Positions 28,201-33,816 of a DNA stretch of 41,945 nucleotides are shown one piece after another. Numbering within the stretch: the stretch's first letter is position 1; every line of letters begins with the position of its first letter. The position numbers and the translations under genes were made by a program. Source of the stretch: CAVURW01 sp963743595 (GTDB lineage: Bacteria > Verrucomicrobiota > Verrucomicrobiia > Methylacidiphilales > UBA1321); the NCBI GenBank assembly GCA_963743595.1, contig CAVURW010000187.1, positions 1-41,945 on the forward strand, read 5' to 3'. The notes under the pieces are model-generated. The model was not told the origin of the DNA, did not search any database, and worked only from the letters and a program-made list of their open reading frames with translations.

Positions 28201-29184
28201 CGGCGGAAGCGTTTCCGGTGCGGGAGTCGATTGTGGAATGGGTGCCGGAACAATGGTGATGCGTGTGGTATCCGGCATCGCCGCAACTCGAGCTGAAGGC
28301 GAGGCGCTCGGGGGCGTGGGGTGAATGCGATGGAGTGGTGGGACGACGGTGGGCGTGGGTGCGGGAGCGACCGCAGGTGCTTCAGAAAAGAGATCGAAGT
28401 AATTGGTGCCAGAATGAGCGGGAAGCGGGATCTTGGTGGTTGGAGCGGCTTCCGAGTTCGGCAAAATCTTGCGGGTATCGCGTACAAATGTGCGTGTTTC
28501 GGGGTTCACACGCAAGGGCGGTTGGGCCGCTTTCACCTCCGGTAAACGGGGTGTGGGTAGCGGAACCGGTTCACCTTGGGTGGGCACGATAATCTGCGTG
28601 CGGTCGCGGGGTGGAAGCGGAATTTTAACAGTTGCGACCGCGTCTGGCCTTTTCGGGCGGTCTGGAAGCGCGCGTTCTGGCGGGCGTTCTACAGGACGTT
28701 CTACAGGACGTTCTACAGGACGTTCTACAGGACGTTCTACAGGACGTTCAACGGGTTTCACAGGAACGATTTCCTGGGTAATGGCCGGGGTGGGAGGTGT
28801 CCAGGGCCGGGCTTGGACTTGCTCCAGCTTCACCTCCTTGGAAATCGTGGGATCGACTGGAGTGGCTGTTGAATCCACGGAGAAGATCGCATTGGCGTCA
28901 AAGTTCGCCATCATGTGTTCGAGCTCTCCCGGTTCCAGCTCTTTCCACTCTGTTTTTTGAGGCTCGGGCTCCGGATTTATCTCGTCGAATATGGCGTCGT
29001 TCTTGCTCGGAACTTTGGGTGTCGGTGGAGGAACTTCAATGCGCAATGTTTGGCCCGACCGGGGCGCAACTTTATCTGGAGACGACACGATGCGTGGTAT
29101 CCGAGCGGTTTGTCCGGCTGGGCGAGGCACTTGCGAAGGCTGGTCCGATTTTGGAATCGGAGGCGGCTTAGGGTTATCCTCCAT
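22201..29184 (-). CDS. Giant Pro-rich repeat protein with one membrane segment and coiled-coil C-terminal domain
   Basis: A 2327-residue protein with no signal peptide. Residues 1 to about 1900 are Pro-, Glu- and Ala-rich and mostly disordered, with four internal repeat tracts: PVER units near 143-168, Glu/Gln-rich 20-residue units near 625-865, PPALPPALPITLEP-type 19-residue units near 1010-1335, and 28-residue units near 1660-1810. One membrane helix lies at about 1948-1970 (IYSALAFYVVFLGIVAPTMW). After it come two coiled coils (about 2015-2070 and 2165-2225) and a compact end with FHRHTFFFRAIRSSDGREFW and NYRAILRP. The topology suggests a huge cytoplasmic arm and a periplasmic coiled-coil head, although the orientation is inferred. 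The gene overlaps the pheA end by 11 bases. I recognise no family; a scaffold or envelope-linking role is only a guess. Confidence 0.75.
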   Translation of the reverse strand: MEDNPKPPPIPKSDQPSQVPRPAGQTARIPRIVSSPDKVAPRSGQTLRIEVPPPTPKVPSKNDAIFDEINPEPEPQKTEWKELEPGELEHMMANFDANAIFSVDSTATPVDPTISKEVKLEQVQARPWTPPTPAITQEIVPVKPVERPVERPVERPVERPVERPVERPPERALPDRPKRPDAVATVKIPLPPRDRTQIIVPTQGEPVPLPTPRLPEVKAAQPPLRVNPETRTFVRDTRKILPNSEAAPTTKIPLPAHSGTNYFDLFSEAPAVAPAPTPTVVPPLHRIHPTPPSASPSARVAAMPDTTRITIVPAPIPQSTPAPETLPPQTSAPQSPQPSPSRPVPSGLNPSGYNSPTTTKSLRKGPSPLAFRTSRPPTVALPVFRPRLTSDLTPPAVSPPLPPVYEAATGGSGLPIHHDPEPTAPIPDDPAPVPPPLPEAIAPQFTPEVELVQPVPELEPVVTPGEPQIEEDRPIVLTTWDLRNQPQIELIPFDSDPESDESATAYTIQPAQEDAHQPIVQVPAAPPAENVAEEPPLIVTAAHGPFVSLEPDTEIELPPEATSDMGERPLAELHAQSPVTDQPQIATPSFATQALPPPRSHATPPPLPTYQPPISIPPPLEPENTIAEQEQIEEQQVVEPLQAETTVDEQEQIEEQQAVEPLQAETTVSEQEQIEQQVAEPLQAETTVSEQEQIEQQVAEPHQIEPTIAEQEQIEEQQVVEPLQAETTVAEQEQIEQQVAEPHQIEPTAAEQEQVEQKVAEPHQIEPTAAKQGQVEEQQVVEPLQAETTVSEQEQVEEHQVVEPLQAETTAAEQEQIEQQVAEPHQAETTVAEQEQVEEQQAVEPHQIEPVTEQEQVEEHQVVELATPRPFLDPPAIPFITPTPVIPSRSASTEVPLPFTSHAASQPPPLPVPIEEHVEAPEAPETMPPPLPPPVPTVHLRPPLPRISLVPSDDPERHLPPLMPLGALVSPESPRRVPPPLPIGIPKPSESKLPSLFIEPLTTEEPVEQETATPPALPPALPNTLESEEPAQFELTPPALPITLEPVELATPPALPPALPITLESEEPALYELTPPALPITLEPADLATPLALPPALPITLEPPELAPPPALPPALPITLEPTELATPPALPPALPITLEPAELATPPALPPALPITLEPAELATPPALPPALPITLEPAELATPPALPPALPITLEPTELATPLALPPALPITLEPAELATPPALPPALPITLEPTELATPPALPPALPITLEPAELATPPALPPALPITLEPLATPPALPPALPITLEPAELATPPALPPALPITLEPAELATSPALPPALPITLEPAEPAPTELTPPALPLITLESTPAQPVQEPPPTVLTPPTREMALSRPPLSLPSLPIAFKPSPEPLELRPKLPGLPSILPPALPVSLSNIAVAPTLPAPSLPDTTVKETVEPRSEPVAKVTIEEPSEGISPIGQPLVPPSLPLSPEPTIEGVPPAPAAATALPPSLPVISPAQITETPTKIPPPLPKEELAPKLATPPALPTKVPPPLPPQGLYTPVAPTEPTQTAPLTPTVKLAPPLKPTRNVQVPPLLPPPSAVAPAPAPLPSQDLPPKIVNPPTSALPSPRLGERKPVINQTASSFNFKDKTPAPLLSRQKSTSTPPSEPPTKVPPPLPVTPPPPAVTLDPTPKVVSKAPPALPPAMPPALPPAVTLDPTPDSVSKAPPALPPAMPPALPPAVTLDPTPDPVSKAPPALPPAMPPALPPAVTLDPTPDPVSKAPPALPPAMPPALPPAVILDPTPDPVSQALPALPPALPPALPPAVTLDPTPDPVPKAPAIPTITIDPAPISTVKDRAIEAPRAAKTLSPKVPVLPPAESISKPAPLEETPTPEAASNTSTETQPVADLKDMKTLPPLGIKPPTIEPAAPSKKPAVINRSMDMATYKSIAREKATPRGLTREQRAFRAKIYSALAFYVVFLGIVAPTMWFGYLGALQKTQLLGQVIPPPGTTLENEVWVVSEFGDLNGYSEDLASDRAPSLDKLSSLNHEIDQAKSDVALHNTKLRTLQEQVETARQQITTLAATAKASVKDIWGKSGADLDEGYKAKLNQILSDIKSHADALKLDFQPPGEEYTFPEAWANAYRLAMYAVPPSAKKTAELKFLDSELADWTSFQQSFYQKKQALKDQVADAMENSNQQVAQLNQKIDDLNHQITQTTDDLQPLLDEQKNDQDSLADLQKTLAAMEPKYLKQISDLPASHILTKLAIQSNGQFQYPEENFKEGENFHRHTFFFRAIRSSDGREFWALVNVTSHKNDTLRVIVYPSAFINYRAILRPDLPPASLDNN
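23700..24190 (-). repeat. 84-bp tandem repeat tract (28-residue units)
   Basis: About five copies encode units of the type TLDPTPDPVSKAPPALPPAM plus PPALPPAV. Copies differ by a few bases, which suggests recent expansion by slippage or unequal crossing over. They lie shortly before the membrane segment of the giant protein. Confidence 0.88.
25180..26150 (-). repeat. 57-bp tandem repeat tract (19-residue units)
   Basis: Around thirteen near-identical 57-bp copies, with several more degenerate ones on the 25900-26150 side, encode ELATPPALPPALPITLEPA units. One copy, near 25360, lacks two codons. Two main variants, Ala or Thr before the Glu, alternate along the array. Confidence 0.9.
26590..27310 (-). 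repeat. About 60-bp tandem repeat tract (Glu/Gln-rich units)
   Basis: Roughly a dozen units of the type VEPLQAETTVSEQEQIEEQQ occur, with mixed variants ending in HQIEP or LQAET. The units are acidic and helical in composition, in contrast to the proline-rich tracts on either side. Confidence 0.88.
28682..28756 (-). repeat. 12-bp tandem repeat (PVER units)
   Basis: About six perfect 12-base copies (ACAGGACGTTCT on the plus strand) encode Pro-Val-Glu-Arg units. Near-perfect short repeats like this are prone to copy-number change. Confidence 0.88.
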
Positions 29185-30127
29185 ATAGATCTCCGTGCCA
29201 GAAGACTCCCATTACGAGCGGAGTCGGCAGGAGTGAAGCTGATGCGGTTTTATTCAAGTGAGCGATGATCTCCTGCTTTTCAGCCGGTGCAGCTGAGAGG
29301 AGAGCAAGAGCGGTGGTGGGTTCTGCACCGTCCACGGGATTTCCGATTGCAAAGAAAGGTGCGGTAAGTGACTCAGCCATAACGCTCTGAAAGTTTTGTA
29401 GCGTAGTTTCTGGAAGTTTGCACCTGATTAAAACGAGAATCCGGTTGCAGGGGCGTTGCGAAGGGGTTACGGAGCTGGAAGGAGCGATGAATGCGATGCT
29501 CTTTTCTAGCGATTCTTCCTGGTGCGGTACAGTGCTGAAGAGATTAATAAGCGTCCAGTTTTTCAGGAACCGCTCTGGCTTGGGCGCTTTGGCCAAGATT
29601 TGTCCCAGACGCGCGGTTGGTAAAATAGCACCGGCGAGCTGGCCGGCCTTGATCGCTTCAGAAAGCGTTTTCCATTGGTCGTGCTTGACCAAGATTTCCG
29701 CCGTGCCCAGATGCGAACGCGCGGACCAATAGACGCTTTCAGCGCCGAGGTAACCCAGCGGTGGTGGCGATTGTGCCTGGCGAGAACCGGCCAGGATTTC
29801 TCTATAGATGGAGCGTAACACCGTGGGGTGAAGCTCACTGTTGTTGAGCTCCAAGATGCGATCAATCACATCCCGTTCTCGATCTGGGGCGTAGATCGGG
29901 ACATTTTTCAGGCGTTTGGCATGGCCGATCTTTCGGGAAATACGCACGCGCTCTTTCAGCAGAGAGATGAGTTGTTGATCAATCTGATCCACTTCCTGCC
30001 GGAATATCTGCAGATCCTGGGGATTCGGGTTCGGAGGGTTGTTGGGGCTGGAGTTCAGGGGGAGTGAGGCCGGGCTGGAAATCGGGTTGACTGAATTCGG
30101 GTTGGGTGAGTTCGGGTTCGGATTCAT
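29174..30127 (-). CDS. pheA: Chorismate mutase with degenerate prephenate dehydratase domain (PheA-like)
   Basis: An AroQ chorismate mutase domain (about residues 40-120 from Met at 30127) is complete, with IFRQEVDQIDQQLISLLKER, the KIGHAKRLKN stretch, PDRERDVI and the closing SRQAQ. It should convert chorismate to prephenate for phenylalanine and tyrosine synthesis. The following part begins like prephenate dehydratase (LGYLGAESVYWSARSHLG) but lacks the Glu-Asn-Ser motif (ILPTARLG stands there), and the catalytic Thr-Arg-Phe appears as Asn-Arg-Ile. Dehydratase activity is therefore doubtful. The first 38 residues are a Pro/Asn/Ser-rich run read from DNA that also encodes the end of ScpB in another frame. 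ATG 30127 or ATG 30169 could be the start. The gene overlaps the giant gene downstream by 11 bases. Confidence 0.78.
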   Translation of the reverse strand: MNPNPNSPNPNSVNPISSPASLPLNSSPNNPPNPNPQDLQIFRQEVDQIDQQLISLLKERVRISRKIGHAKRLKNVPIYAPDRERDVIDRILELNNSELHPTVLRSIYREILAGSRQAQSPPPLGYLGAESVYWSARSHLGTAEILVKHDQWKTLSEAIKAGQLAGAILPTARLGQILAKAPKPERFLKNWTLINLFSTVPHQEESLEKSIAFIAPSSSVTPSQRPCNRILVLIRCKLPETTLQNFQSVMAESLTAPFFAIGNPVDGAEPTTALALLSAAPAEKQEIIAHLNKTASASLLPTPLVMGVFWHGDLYGG

Positions 30128-30698
30128 GGGGTTGTGGCGGGGGTGAGAGGCGGCGCAGTTCAGCAGCATTCGGCAATTCGTGGAGACTTTTCAAGCCAAA
30201 GAGTTCCAAGAAGAGCGGCGTGGTCTCATACAGCAGCGGTTTACCGGGGAGATCTGAGCGCCCCGCCAGCTTCAAGAGCTTGCGTTCGAGCAGTGTCGCT
30301 AACACACCATCCACGGCGACGCCCCGCACTTTCTCCACCTCCGCACGGCTGATCGGTTGTCGGTAGGCGATGATCGCCAGCGTCTCCAGGGCAGGTTGGC
30401 TGAGCCGAGGTGCTTTCGGTTGCTCGAACAGGCGGTTCACCCATGGTGCGAAATCGGGCCGTGTTTTTAACAAGTACCCACCGGAAACCGCGATGACCAT
30501 GAGGCTGGAACCGGAATCGAGCAGCGTGGTCTGCAGCTTTTGTAGCGCCGCTTCCACCTGATCGGCTGAAGCAGCCGCGAGCACAGGTGTGCCTTCTGAG
30601 AACTTGGCGGTCTCATGGATGATCTGCGAGATCGCTTTGGACGTGAGCGGGCGATCTGTGGCGAAAAGAAGTGACTCTAAAACGCGGATTAGCTCCAT
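29979..30698 (-). CDS. scpB: Segregation and condensation protein ScpB
   Basis: A 239-residue ScpB, the winged-helix subunit of the SMC-ScpA-ScpB condensin that helps chromosome segregation. Family marks are the N-terminal LIRVLESLLFATDRPLTSKA, the central LSQPALETLAIIAYRQPISR followed by AEVEKVRGVAVDGVLATLLE, and LLYETTPLFLELFGLKSL. After about residue 185 a Pro/Glu/Gln-rich tail of 55 residues is added, which is longer than usual. The DNA for that tail overlaps the pheA start region by about 149 bases. scpA is not adjacent. It is the first gene of the scpB-pheA-giant gene set. Confidence 0.93.
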   Translation of the reverse strand: MELIRVLESLLFATDRPLTSKAISQIIHETAKFSEGTPVLAAASADQVEAALQKLQTTLLDSGSSLMVIAVSGGYLLKTRPDFAPWVNRLFEQPKAPRLSQPALETLAIIAYRQPISRAEVEKVRGVAVDGVLATLLERKLLKLAGRSDLPGKPLLYETTPLFLELFGLKSLHELPNAAELRRLSPPPQPHESEPELTQPEFSQPDFQPGLTPPELQPQQPSEPESPGSADIPAGSGSD

Positions 30699-30764
30699 TT
30701 TGAAGAGGATAAGATGGACCGCCCCTACGTGCGATACAAAAGCGGGAGGAGAGATGCTCTCGAT

Positions 30765-31419
30765 TCATCCAGCCGACCTGGACCGACGTACGAAAAAGTA
30801 GATGGCTATGCCCAAGATGACGAAGAATGCGATAACAAAGCCGGCTACATCCTCCATGATCGTGATGAAAATCTGATCGTGCGCTTCCTTCGTGTCCAGG
30901 TCGATTTCTTGCGGTGACGTCGGTGCGGTTGGATCGTTCAGGAAACGGAACGACCGTACCAATTGCTTCAGGTCGGAGTCGTCTTCGACGTGCTCAACCG
31001 TTTTCGAGTGTTTCACTTCGATTCGAAAGTTGACGACGGCGTGAGTTATTGCATTCGGGCGGAAGATCACACGTTTATTACGTTGGCTTACCTGAGAATC
31101 CGTCGGGAAGGTTCCCATTCACAACATCATAATCACTTCGGAAAACGTGAATATGTTTCTCTTCGAAGTTCTTGCAAAAAATATCGATTAACTCGGGATC
31201 ATCGATGGGCGTCCGTACGTTCGATTGCGCAAAGACGGTGATCGCCGCATATTTATCCTCAGCACAAAACACCACGTGCGGTTTGTCCCACGTTACCGGC
31301 CGGTATCGATCTGGAATGGTAACCGCGAAGTTGTAATCGTCAAAGACGTGTTCTTCTGCCAGAACGGGCTCGCTCACGCAGGACAATAGTGCCAGAATGA
31401 AGAGAAATAAAATTCTCAT
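30765..31419 (-). pseudogene. Frameshifted PsbP-like envelope protein with C-terminal membrane anchor
   Basis: Two overlapping frames appear to be halves of one gene. The first (31419-31078) has a signal peptide (MRILFLFILALLSCVSEPVLA) and a domain start (FDDYNFAVTIPDRYRPVTW, VFAQSNVRTP). The second (31118-30765) continues with RNKRVIFRPNAITHAVVNF, a closing LVRSFRFLND typical of PsbP-like or DUF1795-like domains, then a membrane helix (VAGFVIAFFVILGIAIYFFV) and a basic end. Removing one base near 31108-31113, for example in a CCC run on the coding strand, joins VVNGNLP to TDSQVSQRNKR in one frame. The whole would be about 217 residues. Whether it is truly broken, has a sequencing error, or is two genes cannot be settled here. 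Confidence 0.6.
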
Positions 31420-31540
31420 TTCGGCAGGCTATCAAGAAACGCTTCCGTGGCTACACCATTCTGGTTTCTCCAAAACTAATACAGCGCGTGAATTGCCCGG
31501 TTGCGAAGTAGCAGACGAAAATCGTCGACTGGAAAACGCT

Positions 31541-32200
31541 CTAAATCCCCGCGCGAAAGATCTCGTGCAACTGCGGCGCTTTCGAGAGCGAAACGGGCGT
31601 GATCATCAGCCGATCGAACGGCACCTTCCCGTTTTCCATTCCTTTAATGAAATCCTGGTTCGGTTTCCAATTGAGATCGCCTAACCGCTCCAGCTTGCCC
31701 AACTCTTCACCAGTGGCTGTTTTAAATCCTTTATAGGGCAGCTCGGAACAGTAAATCGCTTCATCGCTCATCTCAAAATGATAGTCGTACGGGTAATTCA
31801 GATAGCCCCGCATCGCGTCGATAAACGCCGGGATTTTCGATTGATATTTGGAGTCGAGTCGATAGATCGCCACGCCACCAAAACGACCCCGAATCATCCA
31901 CAACCAGAGCGGGGTCTCACGCACTTTAATAATCGATTCCAACACCATCCAATTGCCCGACTTATCTTTCACTACAACGCCACAATGCGAGAACGGCGAT
32001 TCCGTAATCCCCTCAATTGCATCGACCAATTTCCCATGGGGCAGCGATTGAAACACTACATCGCCCTCCTGCGGTTGGTACTCGCAGTAATAGAGCAGCC
32101 CGAGCCCTCCTAAATAGAGAAACGCTCCCGCTAAAACGACCATTAAGACCGCCAAGCGAACGTAGCCAAACGGTGACTTAGGAAGGAGCGCGATTTTCAG
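31541..32200 (-). CDS. YiiX-like permuted NlpC/P60 amidase or peptidase, membrane anchored
   Basis: Core motifs are GDVVFQ near the anchor, the SHCGVVV segment and the YCSELPYKGF block with the likely catalytic Cys, as in YiiX/YebB-type permuted papain-like hydrolases that act on cell-wall or lipid-linked amide bonds. A membrane helix (LAVLMVVLAGAFLYLGGLGLLYY) precedes the domain. The start is unclear: ATG 32143 and TTG 32155 both begin inside the helix. CTG at 32200 would add the natural-looking cytoplasmic piece KIALLPKSPFGYVR and is preceded, 4 bases away, by AGGAG at 32209-32205. I favour 32200 on those grounds but not strongly. The gene follows the M32 peptidase by 7 bases if so, probably in one transcript. 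Confidence 0.72.
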   Translation of the reverse strand: MKIALLPKSPFGYVRLAVLMVVLAGAFLYLGGLGLLYYCEYQPQEGDVVFQSLPHGKLVDAIEGITESPFSHCGVVVKDKSGNWMVLESIIKVRETPLWLWMIRGRFGGVAIYRLDSKYQSKIPAFIDAMRGYLNYPYDYHFEMSDEAIYCSELPYKGFKTATGEELGKLERLGDLNWKPNQDFIKGMENGKVPFDRLMITPVSLSKAPQLHEIFRAGI

Positions 32201-32207
32201 ATGGCTC

Positions 32208-33713
32208 CTAAATTTCGAACTTCGCGCTCAGATATTCGAAGTAATATTTCGGGTTGGTCGTCTCGCCTGTGGCACGCACCATCAATTCATCCGGCGTGAA
32301 GCGGCGACCAGGCTCGTGAACGTTCGTCCGCAGCCATTTGAGGAGACTGGCGTAGTTACCCGCTGCTAGTTCATCAGACAATCCGGCCACCTGCTTATTC
32401 GCTGCGGCAAACAACTGCGCGGCGTTCAGACTGCCCAGAGTGTACGTGGGGAAGTAGCCGAATAACCCGCTGCACCAATGCACGTCTTGCAGGCAGCCGT
32501 TGGAATCTTTTTCGATGGAAATGCCCATCAGATCGCGGAACCGTTCATTCCAAAATGCGGCCACATCTTTAACTTCCAGGCCGCCATTGATCAACTGCTC
32601 CTCCACCTCAAACCGCAGCGCGATGTGAATGTGGTAAGTCGCTTCATCCGCTTCCACACGGATGTAGGAAGGGCGCACGCGATTCGCCCAGAGCCACAAC
32701 TCATCCACGCTGCTCGTTTTCAAAACCGGCAGGTGCTCGCACATCACGCCGAACCAATGCTTCAAGAACGCGCGACTCCGGCCCACCTGGTTCTCCCACA
32801 ATCGGCTCTGCGACTCATGAATCCCCAGGGAAACAGCGTCGCCTGCGGGTAGCGCGTGCCAGGCTGGATTGGTGCCCTGGTTGTAAAGCGCATGGCCGGT
32901 CTCGTGAAGAATCCCGTACATCGACACAAAAAAGTCGTCGGTTTGATAACGCGTCAGGATCCGGTGATCGTACGGCCCAAGCCCCGTGCAAAAGGGATGG
33001 ATAGTCGTGTCAATTCGCCCGGCCTCCATATCGTAACCGACCGCCCGCGCGATCACTTCATTAAGCGATTCCTGGCCCGCTTGCGGGAAGGGACCTTGCG
33101 GCGCGATCGCCTTCGCCGTGCGATCACGTAACTGCGGCAGAACACCCTTCAAATCCTCTAGCAATTTCGTAAAGACCGGCTTTAACGCACGTGTCGTCGC
33201 CCCTTGCTCGTACTGATCCATCAACGCATCGTATCGCGCTTCCTTGTAGCCCAGGTAATCGGCCTCGCGACGTTTTAGGGCCACGATTTTCTCCAGCGAC
33301 GGTGCGAATTGGCTGAAGTCGCTAGCCTTGCGCGCTTCCACCCAAACTTGGTAAGCCTCGCCGGTCAACTTAGCGAGTTCTTCGACCAGCTCTTTTGGTA
33401 ACTTTGTCGCCAGGTCGTAATCGCGGCGTAAACCGCGCAAATTCGTACTGACCGCAGCGGCCTCGTGGGTGGCGTCGGCAGCAGGAATTTCCGCTAATCC
33501 CGCCTCTTCGCACGCTGCGATCCATTCACCCACTTCCCGATCTGTAAACATCCGGTGAAGCATGCCCTGCAGATGGGCCAGCTGAGACGCCCGATAACTG
33601 TTCGCCTTGCTCGGCAAGTGGGTCGACATGTCCCAGCGCAAAACGCCGGCCGCATCGCCTATTAAACCCAATTCAACGGACCGTTCCATCAACCGCGTGT
33701 ACTCATGGATCAT
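32208..33713 (-). CDS. M32-family carboxypeptidase (carboxypeptidase Taq)
   Basis: A 501-residue zinc metallocarboxypeptidase. The start at ATG 33713 is preferred to 33773 because family similarity begins with YTRLMERSVELGLIGDAAGVLRWDM. The zinc motif HETGH (ILHETGHALYNQG, near residue 267) and downstream GIHESQSRLWENQVGRS, which supplies the third ligand, are both intact, as are HPFCTGLGPYDHRILTRY and VEADEATYHIHIALRFE. These enzymes trim C-terminal residues from peptides in the cytoplasm; there is no signal peptide. Length and domain content are normal. It is divergent from the esterase gene with a 103-base gap and probably leads the YiiX-like gene. Confidence 0.94.
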   Translation of the reverse strand: MIHEYTRLMERSVELGLIGDAAGVLRWDMSTHLPSKANSYRASQLAHLQGMLHRMFTDREVGEWIAACEEAGLAEIPAADATHEAAAVSTNLRGLRRDYDLATKLPKELVEELAKLTGEAYQVWVEARKASDFSQFAPSLEKIVALKRREADYLGYKEARYDALMDQYEQGATTRALKPVFTKLLEDLKGVLPQLRDRTAKAIAPQGPFPQAGQESLNEVIARAVGYDMEAGRIDTTIHPFCTGLGPYDHRILTRYQTDDFFVSMYGILHETGHALYNQGTNPAWHALPAGDAVSLGIHESQSRLWENQVGRSRAFLKHWFGVMCEHLPVLKTSSVDELWLWANRVRPSYIRVEADEATYHIHIALRFEVEEQLINGGLEVKDVAAFWNERFRDLMGISIEKDSNGCLQDVHWCSGLFGYFPTYTLGSLNAAQLFAAANKQVAGLSDELAAGNYASLLKWLRTNVHEPGRRFTPDELMVRATGETTNPKYYFEYLSAKFEI

Positions 33714-33816
33714 CCCTCGACGTTCCGCCAACGCGTTCCCCTTGTCAAAACACAAACCGCCCAAGATTTTCAATCGCGAGCAACTTTTCCAGCCGACTTC
33801 GGTTTACCCCCTCGCC

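Noticed and set aside
28682..28756. Short regular repeat considered as a CRISPR array
   Set aside because: Units are 12 bases with no spacers, and they encode Pro-Val-Glu-Arg in frame.
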